Positions 36,104-45,855 of a stretch of 64,000 nt of DNA are shown here, one piece after another. The notes under the pieces were generated by a model that saw only the letters and a program-made list of their open reading frames with translations, was not told the DNA's origin and ran no database searches. Position numbers and translations under genes: made by a program. This stretch comes from Cellulomonas sp. Leaf395 (GTDB lineage: Bacteria > Actinomycetota > Actinomycetes > Actinomycetales > Cellulomonadaceae). The DNA is taken from NCBI RefSeq assembly GCF_001424125.1, contig NZ_LMQI01000001.1, positions 523,688 to 587,687 on the forward strand, read 5' to 3'. The number at the start of each line of letters is the position of its first letter. Positions within the stretch are counted from its first letter, which is position 1.

Positions 36104-38251
36104 GTGGCACGAGCAGGCCAACGCGGGTCCGGTCGTGCGCGCACCGAGCCCGGCGCACAGAGCCGACGCGCCCCGCGCCCGACCGCGCAGGGGATCGTCC
36201 CGGTGCTCGCCGAGGTGGCCCGGGACGTCGACAAGGCCGTGCAGCGACCGCCGACGCGCCCGGGGGTGCGGACGAAGTTCCAGGTCGTGGCGCTGCTCGT
36301 GCGCGAGGAGCGGGCGCGGGTGAAGGCCGACAGCGGCCTGACCGAGTCGCGGCGGGGCGAGCAGCTCAAGCGGCTCGACGGGGTGGCGACGATGCTTGCC
36401 AGGACTGCTGCCCGGGACACGACGCTGTTGGAGCTCCTCGCCGACGATGCCCGCGTCTCCGACGCTGCTCGCTCCTACAAGGCGACCCTGATGCGCGCCG
36501 GTGGGCTGGAGCCGCCCGAGGAGCCAGCCCCCGCAGCACCGGTCGTGCCCGCGCCCGGCGCCAGCAGCCAGGTGGTCCCTCGGTCGGTGATCTCGCGCCA
36601 GCTGGCGAACCCGTTCCTGGCCCCGGACTTCGCGGCCGCGGCCGAGCGGACCGCCGCGCAGGCCCGCCGACTGGCCGGCTGGGAGCTGCTCGAGCCGCTC
36701 TTCCGGTCCTTCGAGCGGGCCGCCGACGGCGCGCCCGCCTGCATGCCGCTGCCCGAGGCGCGCCCCGTACCGGTTCCCCCTGGTCGGGAGCTGATGCCGC
36801 ACCAGGCCGGGGTCGTCGAGGCGACGGCCCGCGGGCATCGCACCTTCCTGCTGGCCGACGAGCCCGGTCTGGGGAAGACCGCCCAGGCCCTGCTCGCCGC
36901 CCGGGCGGCCGACGCCTACCCGCTGCTGGTCGTGGTGCCCAACGTGGTGAAGACGAACTGGGCGCACGAGGTGGAGCTGTGGACGCCGTCGCGCCGGGCC
37001 ACGGTGGTCCACGGCGATGGCGACCGGATGGACGGGTTCGCGGACGTCGTGATCGTGAACTACGAGCTCCTGGACCGGCACGTCGGCTGGCTCGGCGACC
37101 ACGGCTTCCGCGGCATGGTCGTCGACGAGGCGCACTTCATCAAGAACAAGACCTCGCAGCGTTCCCAGCACGTCCTCGCGCTCTCCGAGCGGATCCGCGC
37201 CCGTGTTGCCCGGCCACTGCTGATGGCGCTGACCGGCACCCCGCTGATCAACGACATCGAGGACTTCCGCGCGATCTGGCAGTTCCTCGGCTGGATCGAC
37301 GACGGGAAGCCGCTCGGACCGCTGATGACGTCCCTCGAGAACACCGGGCTCACCCCGGCCGACGTGGGGTTCTACGCGGCAGCTCGGTCCAGCGTGATCG
37401 ACATGGGCATCGTGCGGCGTCGCAAGGTCGACGTGGTCGCCGACATCCCCGCCCGCCGGGTGGCGGATCTGCCGGTCGAGCTCGACGGCGCTGCCGGTCG
37501 CTCGATCCGCGCCGCCGAGGCCGCGCTCGCCAGCGAGCTGGTCAGGCGTTACCGGTCCGCCGTCGAGTTCCGCGGTGACGGGGCTGAGGTGGTGGACGGG
37601 ATCGATCACGACCTCGTCCGCCGGGTGGCGGCGGCGGAGCTCAAGGACTCGAGCTCGAAGGCCGGGGGCGAGAACGTCTTCACGATGGTCCGTCGGATCG
37701 GCCAGGCGAAGGCAGGGTTGGCCGCCGACTACGCCGCGCAGCTCGCCCGCAACGTCGGCAAGGTCGTGTTCTTCGCGAAGCACGTCGACGTGATGGACCA
37801 GGCCGAGCAGACCTTCGCCGACCGTGGCATCCGCTACGCCTCGATCCGCGGCGACCAGACGCCCCGGGTGCGCCAGAAGAACATCGCCGCGTTCGTCGAC
37901 GACCCTGAGGTGGCGATCGTCGTGTGCTCGCTCACCGCCGCCGGGGTGGGGCTCAACCTTCAGGTCGCCTCCAACCTGGTGCTGGCGGAGCTGTCCTGGA
38001 CCCACGCCGAGCAGACGCAGGCCATCGACCGGATCCACCGGATCGGCCAGGACGAGCCCGTCACCGCGTGGCGGATCATCGCCGCGCAGACCATCGACGC
38101 CCGGATCGCCGAGCTGATCGACAGCAAGTCGGGGCTGGCCGCCCGGGCACTCGACGGGGCGGGGGACGAAGACGTCTCGTCCACGGACGTGCAGCTCGAC
38201 GCCCTGGTCGGCCTGCTGACCGACGCGCTCACCGCGGAGGGCGTGGGCTGA
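36104..38251 (+). CDS. SNF2-family helicase/ATPase
   Basis: 715 aa. N-terminal 220 residues are poorly conserved. The ATPase has motif I DEPGLGKTAQALL, motif II VVDEAHFIKN, motif III LTGTPL, and motif VI RIHRIGQDEPV, with the helicase C domain from about 515 (GKVVFFAKHVDVMDQ). This is the SNF2/SMARCAL1-like arrangement for DNA translocation or remodelling. Start GTG 36104 follows AAGGAGG with 4-nt spacing; the frame extends 63 codons upstream without conserved sequence. Not near a methyltransferase or nuclease, so a defence role is not indicated. Confidence 0.88.
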   Translation: MARAGQRGSGRARTEPGAQSRRAPRPTAQGIVPVLAEVARDVDKAVQRPPTRPGVRTKFQVVALLVREERARVKADSGLTESRRGEQLKRLDGVATMLARTAARDTTLLELLADDARVSDAARSYKATLMRAGGLEPPEEPAPAAPVVPAPGASSQVVPRSVISRQLANPFLAPDFAAAAERTAAQARRLAGWELLEPLFRSFERAADGAPACMPLPEARPVPVPPGRELMPHQAGVVEATARGHRTFLLADEPGLGKTAQALLAARAADAYPLLVVVPNVVKTNWAHEVELWTPSRRATVVHGDGDRMDGFADVVIVNYELLDRHVGWLGDHGFRGMVVDEAHFIKNKTSQRSQHVLALSERIRARVARPLLMALTGTPLINDIEDFRAIWQFLGWIDDGKPLGPLMTSLENTGLTPADVGFYAAARSSVIDMGIVRRRKVDVVADIPARRVADLPVELDGAAGRSIRAAEAALASELVRRYRSAVEFRGDGAEVVDGIDHDLVRRVAAAELKDSSSKAGGENVFTMVRRIGQAKAGLAADYAAQLARNVGKVVFFAKHVDVMDQAEQTFADRGIRYASIRGDQTPRVRQKNIAAFVDDPEVAIVVCSLTAAGVGLNLQVASNLVLAELSWTHAEQTQAIDRIHRIGQDEPVTAWRIIAAQTIDARIAELIDSKSGLAARALDGAGDEDVSSTDVQLDALVGLLTDALTAEGVG

Positions 38252-38267
38252 GCCACCAGGTCGTTGG

Positions 38268-39002
38268 TCAGCCCGCGAGGCTGCCGAGCCAGCTCTGCCA
38301 CGCCTCGGTCTCGGCCGACCGGTCGCGGTCGTCGAAGTACTGCGCGGCCGCGGCGACCATGCCGTTGTAGCCGTGGATCAGCAGGTACATCGCGTCGTCG
38401 GTACGCATGCCCACGGTGCTGGGCGAGAACGCGAACTCGACGGTGCCGTCGACCGGCTCGATCCCGGGGACACTGAGCCGCGCCGCCTGACCGTCCGCCG
38501 CGTCCGCGCCGGCGCCGACCGCGGCGGTCATGGCTGCCCAGGAGTCCGTGGTGATCGGTCCGAACAGGAACACCGAGTCCGTCGTGGTGCGCGGTGCGAA
38601 GTGCTCGAGGTAGGCGGCGAGCTTCTTCATGTGGGCTCGGTCGCCGATGGTCAGTCCGTTGTACTCGGCCTCCCAGTCGTCGCCGAGGAGGCCGCTGTGC
38701 ACGACGCGCACCGCGGCGCCGCCGCCGTCCTGCGCCTCGATGAGCCACTCGTAGGCCGTGAAGGTGCCGTCCGGGTCGGTGTCCGACTGCCATGCGTAGC
38801 GGTGACCGGGCTCCCACGCCGAGATGGTGCCGGTGGACACCTGGCCGAACATCTCGAACGTGACGGTCTTGTTGGCGCTGTCGATCTCGGTGCGCCCCAT
38901 GAGCCAGGAGTCGACTCCCGGCCCGGTCGCGATGGCCTCCCACACCTCGTCGGGTGTGGCGGAGACGGTGAACTCGTCGCGAAGCTCGAAGGGATGCGTC
39001 AT
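38268..39002 (-). CDS. AHSA1/SRPBCC-domain protein
   Basis: 244 aa. The N-terminal AHSA1 fold starts LRDEFTVSATPDEVWEAIAT and includes VRVVHSGLL; a second half lacks a recognised domain. The start overlaps the ArsR-type regulator stop (4 nt), a frequent ArsR-AHSA1 pairing in actinobacteria whose ligand is unknown. Confidence 0.85.
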   Translation of the reverse strand: MTHPFELRDEFTVSATPDEVWEAIATGPGVDSWLMGRTEIDSANKTVTFEMFGQVSTGTISAWEPGHRYAWQSDTDPDGTFTAYEWLIEAQDGGGAAVRVVHSGLLGDDWEAEYNGLTIGDRAHMKKLAAYLEHFAPRTTTDSVFLFGPITTDSWAAMTAAVGAGADAADGQAARLSVPGIEPVDGTVEFAFSPSTVGMRTDDAMYLLIHGYNGMVAAAAQYFDDRDRSAETEAWQSWLGSLAG

Positions 39003-39604
39003 GACTGCTGCTCCTCTGCTGGCGGGTCGGCGTCCTCGGTGATGCTCGGGTGCACCGCGATGATCACGCGGTGGGACCGACCGGTGTCTGTGTGGTACTT
39101 GCTGATCAGGCCTGTGAGTGCGTCGGTGAGCTCACCGACGAATGCGGCGCGGTCGGACGGCGTCGCGAACTGGACCTCGGCATCGAGCCCGAAGGTGGCG
39201 AGCGGCTTGCGGGCCCGCGCTGCGCCGTTGATGAGAGCGCCCGTCTCCCGGACGAGCCGCGCGGCGAGCGCGAGCAACCAGCGTGCGGACAGCCCGTCGG
39301 GCGACCGGGCCGGGTCGGGTGCGACCGCGGCGAGCGCGGCCGGGGAGATGACGTACGCCGCTGCGGAGGCCCGCACGACCCGTTCGGTCATGTTGCCCCT
39401 GCGACGCTCCTCGACCAGCTCGACCAGGCCGTGCTGCTCGAGGAGCCTGACGTGGTAGTTGACCTTCTGCCGGGCAAGCCCGAGCCGTGCCGCGAGGGTG
39501 GTCGCGGTCTGTGGCTCGGCCAGCTCCGCGAGCATCCGGGCCCGGATCGGGTCGAGCGAGACCTCAGCGGCTGCGGCTTCCTCGATCACTTCGACATCGT
39601 GCAT
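38999..39604 (-). CDS. ArsR-type winged-helix regulator
   Basis: 201 aa. The wHTH is at about 15-85 (DPIRARMLAELAEPQTATTL; LGLARQKVNYHVRLLEQHGL; wing VEERRRGNMTERV). The extra C-terminal domain exceeds the classic 110-aa ArsR length. Regulates the downstream AHSA1 gene with it in one operon. A perfect palindrome 37-52 nt upstream of its start is the likely autoregulatory site. Confidence 0.88.
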   Translation of the reverse strand: MHDVEVIEEAAAAEVSLDPIRARMLAELAEPQTATTLAARLGLARQKVNYHVRLLEQHGLVELVEERRRGNMTERVVRASAAAYVISPAALAAVAPDPARSPDGLSARWLLALAARLVRETGALINGAARARKPLATFGLDAEVQFATPSDRAAFVGELTDALTGLISKYHTDTGRSHRVIIAVHPSITEDADPPAEEQQS

Positions 39605-39640
39605 GGGAACGACCGTCCCACGGACAATTCTCCGTGTCAA

Positions 39641-39656
39641 GACAACAATTGTTGTC
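39641..39656. promoter_or_regulatory. Perfect palindrome, operator of the ArsR-type operon
   Basis: GACAACAATTGTTGTC is a perfect 16-bp palindrome, AT-rich in a GC-rich region, located between the ArsR-type start (39604) and the LacI stop (39666). Confidence 0.78.
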
Positions 39657-39665
39657 GGACAACCA

Positions 39666-40670
39666 TCACCGCGTCGAACCACGCTCCACCAGGCTGACGG
39701 GTGTCACCAGGTGCTCCGCCTCGCCGTGGTCGCCGCGCATCCGCCGTTCGAGCAGCCGCACGGCCTGTGCGACGAGCCAGTCGTTGCTCGGGTCGATGGT
39801 GGTCAGCTCCGGCCACACGTGCTCGCCGATCTCGAGGTTGTCGAACCCGATGACCTGCACGTCCTGCGGAACCCGGAGTCCGAGGTCCCGCAGGCCGGCG
39901 ATCACGCCGATGGCGGACTGGTCGGTGATCGCGAACACGGCGTCGAGCTCCAGGCCGTTGGAGACGGCATCGCGGATCGTCTTCCTGCTCGGGGCCATCT
40001 CGAGGTCGCCGGGGTCGAGGATCAACAACCGGTCGTCGGCCGTACGCCCGACGGCCTCGTGGGCGGCGCGCCAGCCCTGGGTGCGCTGGTCCTGCATGCC
40101 GCCGTCGGACGGTGCGGCGGTGCCTCCGAAGAGGGCGACGGACCGGGCGCCGCGGGCGAGCAGGTGCGCGGTGGCGAGCCGGGCGCCTTCGACGTTGCCG
40201 AGCTGGATCTGGTCGAACTGTGGTGGCATGGGCTTCTCGCCGAGCAGGACGAGGGGCAGGTCGGGTTGCAGGCGGTCGACGTCGGCGTACTGGAGCCCGA
40301 CGGCGCTGAGCAGTACGCCGTCGTACATCTGGAGTCGTGCCTGGGACAGCGCGGTGAGCTCGCCCTCCTTGCTCGCGCCGCTCTGCTCGATGACGAGGTG
40401 GCGGCCGGTGGCGCGCAGTGCAGTGGTGAACGCGGCGGCGAGCTCGCCGAAGTAGGGGTGGTCGGCGCGGGGGACGACGAGCGCGACGGTCCCGCTGGTG
40501 CCGGAGCGCAGGCGGCGGGCGGTCAGGTTGACCTCGTATCCGAGGTCGTCGATGGCGCGCAGGACCCGTTCGCGGGTGGCGGCGCCGACCCGGGGGACAC
40601 CGTTGATGACGTTGGACACGGTCATCACGGACACGCCGGACGCTCGGGCCACGTCCTTGAGCGTCGTCAT
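39666..40670 (-). CDS. LacI-family transcriptional regulator
   Basis: 334 aa. N-terminal HTH plus hinge (TLKDVARASGVSVMTVSNVI; RVLRAIDDLGYEVNLTARRL) and a periplasmic-binding-type effector domain with GVLLSAVGLQYADVDR, VIGFDNLEIGEHVWPELTTI. Divergent from a sugar ABC importer/GH51 locus, so it most likely represses that locus and is released by an arabino-oligosaccharide or arabinose. Operator-like sites lie between. Confidence 0.92.
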   Translation of the reverse strand: MTTLKDVARASGVSVMTVSNVINGVPRVGAATRERVLRAIDDLGYEVNLTARRLRSGTSGTVALVVPRADHPYFGELAAAFTTALRATGRHLVIEQSGASKEGELTALSQARLQMYDGVLLSAVGLQYADVDRLQPDLPLVLLGEKPMPPQFDQIQLGNVEGARLATAHLLARGARSVALFGGTAAPSDGGMQDQRTQGWRAAHEAVGRTADDRLLILDPGDLEMAPSRKTIRDAVSNGLELDAVFAITDQSAIGVIAGLRDLGLRVPQDVQVIGFDNLEIGEHVWPELTTIDPSNDWLVAQAVRLLERRMRGDHGEAEHLVTPVSLVERGSTR

Positions 40671-40771
40671 CGCGCTTCTCCTCTCACCATGTGAGCGTTA
40701 ACAAACTGGTCGCGCTCCCACTCTTGACGCTACGGGAGAGCAGCGTGCACAGTCGTCGTCACACGGCGTGG

Positions 40772-40785
40772 TGTATCGATAAACA
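40772..40785. promoter_or_regulatory. LacI operator candidate of the arabinoside locus
   Basis: TGTATCGATAAACA, a near-perfect palindrome around ATCGAT, 45-58 nt before the binding-protein start in the 159-nt divergent gap. A GTTAAC palindrome occurs near 40696 beside the LacI start. Confidence 0.6.
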
Positions 40786-40829
40786 CACCGTAGACCACGC
40801 GCACTTCTCGGTATCGAAGGAGCACTGCA

Positions 40830-42083
40830 ATGAAGCGACGCTCACGTCCCACAGCGCTGGCCGCGTTCGCAGCGGCCGCTCTGCTCGCCCTCACCGCGTG
40901 CAGCGGCTCCGAGGATGGCGCTGACGCCGACGGCAAGACGACCCTCACGTTCCTGTCCTGGACGGGCGAGGAGCAGATGGAGCAGGTCATCGACGCCTTC
41001 GAGGAGGCCCACCCGGAGATCGCGGTCGAGACCTCCTACTCGCCGCCGGTCGCCGAGTACATCCAGGCGCTGCAGACCCGGGTCCTGTCTGGCACCGCTC
41101 CGGACGTGTTCCTCATCGCGGCGGAGAACAAGACGAACCTCATCGACGGTGAGCACGTCGTCGACATCTCGGGCGAGGACTTCGTCGAGAACGTCGCGCC
41201 GTTCAACCTCGAGACGTACGGCCGCGACGGCGCCTACTACGGCCTGTCGCTGTCGTCGTGGGCCGCAGGGTATCTCTACAACAAGGAGCTGCTGGCCGAG
41301 GTCGGGTACGACGCGGTGCCCGAGACCTGGGACGAGTTCCTCGAGATGTGCGCCAAGCTCCAGGACGCGGGAATCACGCCGTTCCTCGAGAGCGTCGACC
41401 AGATGCCCACCACCATCTCGGCGTGGATCGGGGCGAAGAACGACGGCATGGACCCGTCGCTCGACGACCAGATCTTCTCCGGGGAGTCGACGTTCGCCGA
41501 GCAGTGGATGCCCGAGCTCGAGGAGTACAACCGGGTCTTCGAGGAAGGGCTCATGTCTCCGGACGTGGTCGGGCTCGACGGCGACCAGGTGCGCGACGAG
41601 TTCGCCAACGAGCGCGTCGCGGTCATCAACGGTGGGCCCTGGTACATCGGCGCCCTGCGCGAGGCGAACCCCGACCTCGACTTCGAGTTCTCGCTAGTTC
41701 CCGCGGTCGACGGCGGCACCCCGTTCGCGGCCGGCGCCGCCTCGCCGGGCTACGCCATCAACTCGAAGGCCGACGAGGACAAGCAGGAGGCGGCCAAGAC
41801 GTTCTTGCGCTGGCTCGCCACACCCGAGGCCGTCGAGCTGTTCCAGAGCCTGACCAACGACGTGACGGTGACCAGCGACTTCGAGCCGCCCGTCGACCCC
41901 GCGTTCGAGCCGATGGTGCCGTCGATCCGCGAAGGCAAGCTGTACCTGCCGATGATCGCCTGGCAGCGGGCCGAGGACGTGCTCAACGTCGAGGCCGTCG
42001 CGCAGATCCAGCGCATGATCCGCGGCGAGATCGAACCCGAGCAGGTCGCCGAGGCCCTCGACACGAAGCTCGCCGCCTCCTGA
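40830..42083 (+). CDS. Sugar ABC transporter substrate-binding lipoprotein
   Basis: 417 aa, family-1 extracellular solute-binding protein. Lipoprotein signal AAFAAAALLALTACSG with lipobox LTAC. TLTFLSWTGEEQMEQVI is the usual start, and the central AGYLYNKELLAEVGYDAVPE and DEFANERVAVINGGPWY are family motifs. Captures oligosaccharides, likely arabinosides given the adjacent GH51. First gene of a four-gene transport/hydrolysis unit. Confidence 0.92.
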   Translation: MKRRSRPTALAAFAAAALLALTACSGSEDGADADGKTTLTFLSWTGEEQMEQVIDAFEEAHPEIAVETSYSPPVAEYIQALQTRVLSGTAPDVFLIAAENKTNLIDGEHVVDISGEDFVENVAPFNLETYGRDGAYYGLSLSSWAAGYLYNKELLAEVGYDAVPETWDEFLEMCAKLQDAGITPFLESVDQMPTTISAWIGAKNDGMDPSLDDQIFSGESTFAEQWMPELEEYNRVFEEGLMSPDVVGLDGDQVRDEFANERVAVINGGPWYIGALREANPDLDFEFSLVPAVDGGTPFAAGAASPGYAINSKADEDKQEAAKTFLRWLATPEAVELFQSLTNDVTVTSDFEPPVDPAFEPMVPSIREGKLYLPMIAWQRAEDVLNVEAVAQIQRMIRGEIEPEQVAEALDTKLAAS

Positions 42084-42144
42084 CGACCTCGCGTGCTCGG
42101 CGGTGCGCACGCCCGCACCGCCGAGCACGCCGAGAGGAGATCTC

Positions 42145-43098
42145 GTGACCACGCTCAGCACCCGTCCCACAGCAGGCCTGCGCACGTCCGGCACCCGAGC
42201 CTGGCTCAGCCGTCCCTCCGGGGGCTGGCGTCAGTCCGCCGCGAACAAGGCTTTTCTCCTGCCGGCCATCGCCGTGTTCGTCTTCCTGTTCATCATCCCG
42301 CTGGGCCAGACGCTCTGGTGGAGCTTCACCGACTTCACCGGGTACAGCCCCGAGGCGGCCTTCGTCGGCCTCGCCAACTACCGCGTGATCGTCACCGACC
42401 CGTCGATGCTGGCGGGCCTCGCGTTCACGTTGCTGTTCGGCGTGGGCACGACGCTGCTCATCACGCTGCTGGCCATCCCGCTCGCGGTACAGCTGAACAA
42501 GGCGTTCCGCGGACGCAACCTGGTCCGCTCCATCTGGTTCTTCCCGGCGATCCCGTCGATGGCGATCCTCGGCCTCGTGTGGCGGTACATCCTGTCGCCG
42601 CTGGAGTCGGGCGCGCTCAACACGGTGCTCGGGAAGGTCGGTCTGGGGCCGGTGAGCTGGCTGTCCGACCCCACGCTCGCGCGCCTCTCCGTCATCCTGG
42701 TCGGCGTGTGGGCGGCTACGGGCTGGCACGCGGTCCTCTACACGGCGTACCTGCAGTCGATCCCGCAGGAGTACTACGAGGTGGCCCGCATCGACGGCGC
42801 GACGCCGCGGCAGCAGTTCTTCGGCATCACCCTGCCGCTGCTCACCCCGGCGATCGTCATCAGCACCTTCCTGCTCATGACGGGCGGCCTGAAGGTGTTC
42901 GACCTGCCCTACACGCTCACCACCGGCGGACCCGGATTCTCGACGTACACGATCACGCAGTCGATCGTCGTCTCCGGCGTAGGCCAGGGCCGCTACGGCC
43001 TCGCCTCCGCGCTCGCGGTCATGTTCACGCTCGCGGTCGCCGCCCTGTCCTTCGGTCAGCTGTGGCTGACCCGGCTCGTGGAGAAGAGGTTCGCATGA
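42145..43098 (+). CDS. Sugar ABC transporter permease (MalF type)
   Basis: 317 aa, six helices. The binding-protein-dependent permease EAA loop is EYYEVARIDGATPRQQFFGI. GTG 42145 is set by GAGAGGAGA 6 nt upstream. Its stop overlaps the next permease start (ATGA). The ATPase is absent from the locus, so it likely shares a MsiK-type ATPase encoded elsewhere, as in many actinobacterial sugar importers. Confidence 0.92.
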   Translation: MTTLSTRPTAGLRTSGTRAWLSRPSGGWRQSAANKAFLLPAIAVFVFLFIIPLGQTLWWSFTDFTGYSPEAAFVGLANYRVIVTDPSMLAGLAFTLLFGVGTTLLITLLAIPLAVQLNKAFRGRNLVRSIWFFPAIPSMAILGLVWRYILSPLESGALNTVLGKVGLGPVSWLSDPTLARLSVILVGVWAATGWHAVLYTAYLQSIPQEYYEVARIDGATPRQQFFGITLPLLTPAIVISTFLLMTGGLKVFDLPYTLTTGGPGFSTYTITQSIVVSGVGQGRYGLASALAVMFTLAVAALSFGQLWLTRLVEKRFA

Positions 43099-43919
43099 CC
43101 GTCCCCGCCTGGCGCCGTGCTGCCCTCAGCGTCGCGATGATCCTGCTCGCGTGCCTGATCGCCGTCCCGCTCTACTACGTCGTCGTCAACACGTTCAAGA
43201 CGCAGGGCGAGATGGTGGCGTCGCCGCTGTCCCTGCCGACGTCGCCCGTGCTCGACAACTACCGCGAGGTGCTCAGCGACCCGCGGATGTACCGGTCGTT
43301 CGCCAACACCCTGTACGTCACCGTGGTCTCCGTGGTGCTCCAGCTGCTGGTCGGGGCGCTCGCGGCGTACGCGATGGTGGTGCGCACGTCGCGCCTCAAC
43401 CGCATCCTGGCCAACCTGCTGCTCATCGGCTTCGTGGTCCCGGGCCAGTCCACGCTCATCCCGCTCTACCGGACGCTGGTCGGCTTCGAGCTGGTCGACA
43501 CCCTCAACGGCCTGGTCGTCATGTACCTGGGCGGCGCCATCTTCTGCTACTTCCTGGTCCAGGGGTACATGCGCACGCTGCCGTTCGAGGTCATCGAGGC
43601 GGCGCGCATCGACGGCGCGCACGACTGGCAGATCTTCTGGCACGTCGTGCTGCCGCTCATCAAGCCGATCCTGGTGACCGTCGGCATCTTCCAGTCGATG
43701 TGGGTCTGGAACGACTTCCTGCTGCCGACCGTCTTCATCTCCAGCCCCGACAAGCGGACCGTCGTGCTGCAGGTGTACAACGCCGTCACCGAGTTCACGA
43801 CGAACTGGCCCATGTTCATGACCGTCTCAGTCATCGCGCTGGTCCCGATGATCATCTTCTTCGTCGCGACCCAGCGGCACATCGCCAGCGGGCTGCTCGC
43901 CGGCAGCGTCAAGGGCTGA
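43095..43919 (+). CDS. Sugar ABC transporter permease (MalG type)
   Basis: 274 aa, six helices; EAA loop [20 protein letters not shown]. Partners the MalF-type permease; the two are translationally coupled. The C-terminus [14 protein letters not shown] is typical of the family. GH51 starts 30 nt downstream. Confidence 0.92.
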   Translation: MTVPAWRRAALSVAMILLACLIAVPLYYVVVNTFKTQGEMVASPLSLPTSPVLDNYREVLSDPRMYRSFANTLYVTVVSVVLQLLVGALAAYAMVVRTSRLNRILANLLLIGFVVPGQSTLIPLYRTLVGFELVDTLNGLVVMYLGGAIFCYFLVQGYMRTLPFEVIEAARIDGAHDWQIFWHVVLPLIKPILVTVGIFQSMWVWNDFLLPTVFISSPDKRTVVLQVYNAVTEFTTNWPMFMTVSVIALVPMIIFFVATQRHIASGLLAGSVKG

Positions 43920-43949
43920 GCCCGCCCCACCCACCGAGGAGACATACCT

Positions 43950-45476
43950 GTGCCCGACGCCCTGACCGCCGTCATCGACCTCGACCTGCCCGGCCCGACC
44001 ATCAGCCGGCACATCTACGGCCACTTCGCCGAGCACCTGGGCCGCTGCATCTACGGCGGCTTCTGGGTGGGCGAGGACTCGCCCGTCCCGAACGTGCGCG
44101 GCATCCGCACCGACGTCGTGGAGGCTCTGCGCGCCCTGCGCATCCCGAACCTGCGCTGGCCGGGCGGCTGCTTCGCCGACGACTACCACTGGAAGGACGG
44201 CATCGGGCCGCGCGACGAGCGCCCCCGGATGGTCAACTCCCACTGGGGCGACGTCGTCGAGGACAACGCGTTCGGCACCCACGAGTTCATGGACCTGTGC
44301 GAGCTGCTGGGGGCCGAGGCGTACGTCAACGGCAACGTGGGCTCAGGGACCGTGCGCGAGATGAGCGAGTGGGTGGAGTACCTGACGCGCGGCGACGACT
44401 CGCCCATGGCCGCGCTGCGTCGGGCGAACGGTCGGGACGAGCCGTGGAAGGTGCCGTTCTTCGGGATCGGCAACGAGCCGTGGGGGTGCGGCGGCAACAT
44501 GGCCGCCGAGCACTACGCGCACCTGGCCCGCCAGTACGGCACCTACGTGCGCGACCACGGCGGCAACCACGTGACGCGCATCGCCGCCGGGGCGAACAGC
44601 GACGACTACGCGTGGACCGAGGCGCTCATGAAGGCCGTCTCCTGGCTGGGCTGCGCGCGGGACCCGCGCGGCTTCTTCCAGGCGATCTCGCTGCACTACT
44701 ACACGATCAACGGTTCGTGGGAGGACAAGGGCGACGCCGCCCGGTTCGACACCGACGACTGGTACGTGACGATGCTCCGGGCCTGGCGGATGGAGGAGAT
44801 CCTGCGCGGGCACGCCGCGGTCATGGACGCCTACGACGCCGAGAAGCGCATCGGCCTCGTCGTCGACGAGTGGGGCACGTGGTGGAACGTGGAGGAGGGG
44901 ACCAACCCCGGCTTCCTGTACCAGCAGAACACCCTGCGGGACGCGCTGGTGGCGAGCGTCCACCTGGACACGTTCCACCGGTTCGCCGACCGGGTCGTCA
45001 TGGCCAACATCGCGCAGACCGTCAACGTGCTGCAGGCGATGATCCTCACCGACCCCGAGTCCGGCGCGCTCGTGCTGACCCCGAGCTATCACGTGTTCGA
45101 GATGAACACGGGGCACCACGACGCGTCCGTCCTGACCGTGCACCTGCGTGGAGACGTCCCCACCAGGGAGGTCGAGGGGACTCCCCTCCCGCTGTTGTCG
45201 GCGTCCGCGTCGACCACCGGTGACACCGCGCTCGTCTCGTTGTCCAACCTCGACGCCGACGAGCCGCTGACCCTCGTCCTGGACCTGCGCGGCCGCGAGG
45301 TCATGGGCAGCTCCGCCCGCCTGCTCACCGCGGCGACCCTCCAGACGCACAACACCCCCGAGCGCCCGGAGGCGGTCACGCCGGTGACGTTCGACGGCGT
45401 CCGCACTCACCCGCGGGGCCTGGAGGTGGAGCTGCCGCCGCACTCGTACGTGACCGTGTCACTCGCGCTGGGCTGA
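43950..45476 (+). CDS. abfA: Alpha-L-arabinofuranosidase (GH51)
   Basis: 508 aa, cytosolic (no signal). GH51 pattern: [20 protein letters not shown] at the start, acid/base Glu in [12 protein letters not shown], nucleophile Glu in [12 protein letters not shown], and the C-terminal beta-sandwich ([11 protein letters not shown]). It removes arabinofuranosyl units from arabinan or arabinoxylan oligosaccharides brought in by the importer just upstream. GTG start. It is probably the last gene of the operon. Confidence 0.95.
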   Translation: MPDALTAVIDLDLPGPTISRHIYGHFAEHLGRCIYGGFWVGEDSPVPNVRGIRTDVVEALRALRIPNLRWPGGCFADDYHWKDGIGPRDERPRMVNSHWGDVVEDNAFGTHEFMDLCELLGAEAYVNGNVGSGTVREMSEWVEYLTRGDDSPMAALRRANGRDEPWKVPFFGIGNEPWGCGGNMAAEHYAHLARQYGTYVRDHGGNHVTRIAAGANSDDYAWTEALMKAVSWLGCARDPRGFFQAISLHYYTINGSWEDKGDAARFDTDDWYVTMLRAWRMEEILRGHAAVMDAYDAEKRIGLVVDEWGTWWNVEEGTNPGFLYQQNTLRDALVASVHLDTFHRFADRVVMANIAQTVNVLQAMILTDPESGALVLTPSYHVFEMNTGHHDASVLTVHLRGDVPTREVEGTPLPLLSASASTTGDTALVSLSNLDADEPLTLVLDLRGREVMGSSARLLTAATLQTHNTPERPEAVTPVTFDGVRTHPRGLEVELPPHSYVTVSLALG

Positions 45477-45505
45477 ACCCGTCGGGTCGGTGGCGCGCGC
45501 GTCGA

Positions 45506-45832
45506 TCAGACCAGGAACGGTCGCACCTCGACCCGACGGTTGCACGCTTTCGACCCGTCGGCCATCAGCGCGAGCGCGACGTCGAGGTCGGGTGCGTCGA
45601 TGATCCAGAAGCCGGCGACGTGCTCCTTCGACTCGACGAAGGGCCCGTCGGTGAAGATCGGCTCCTCGCCTCGGGCGTCGATGACCGTCGCCGACTCGGG
45701 CGCGGCGAGGCCGCCGGCGAACACCCAGTGGCCACCCGTCCGCAGCCGCTCGTTGAAAGCATCGATCGCCACCATCTCCTCGGGCGTCCCGGAGTTGGTC
45801 CGGTCGTCGATCACGGAAACCAGGTACTGCAT
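45506..45832 (-). CDS. YCII-domain (DGPF-type) protein
   Basis: 108 aa with the YCII fold signature: QYLVSVIDDRTNSGTPEEM and the TDGPFVESKEHVAGFWIID motif. Members are small proteins of unknown enzymatic role, common in actinobacteria. The next gene, a dihydrofolate reductase-like protein, starts upstream in the same orientation. Confidence 0.87.
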   Translation of the reverse strand: MQYLVSVIDDRTNSGTPEEMVAIDAFNERLRTGGHWVFAGGLAAPESATVIDARGEEPIFTDGPFVESKEHVAGFWIIDAPDLDVALALMADGSKACNRRVEVRPFLV

Positions 45833-45855
45833 GGCACACCTCCAAGGTCGTGTTG

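Noticed and set aside
35942-38038. A 698-codon minus-strand frame opposite the SNF2 helicase
   Set aside because: The plus strand carries clear SNF2 motifs; the opposing frame has no motif and shadow-like composition.
36104-38251. A DISARM- or BREX-like defence system around the SNF2 helicase
   Set aside because: No methyltransferase, nuclease or phosphatase partner lies beside it; neighbours are a xylanase and an AHSA1/ArsR pair.
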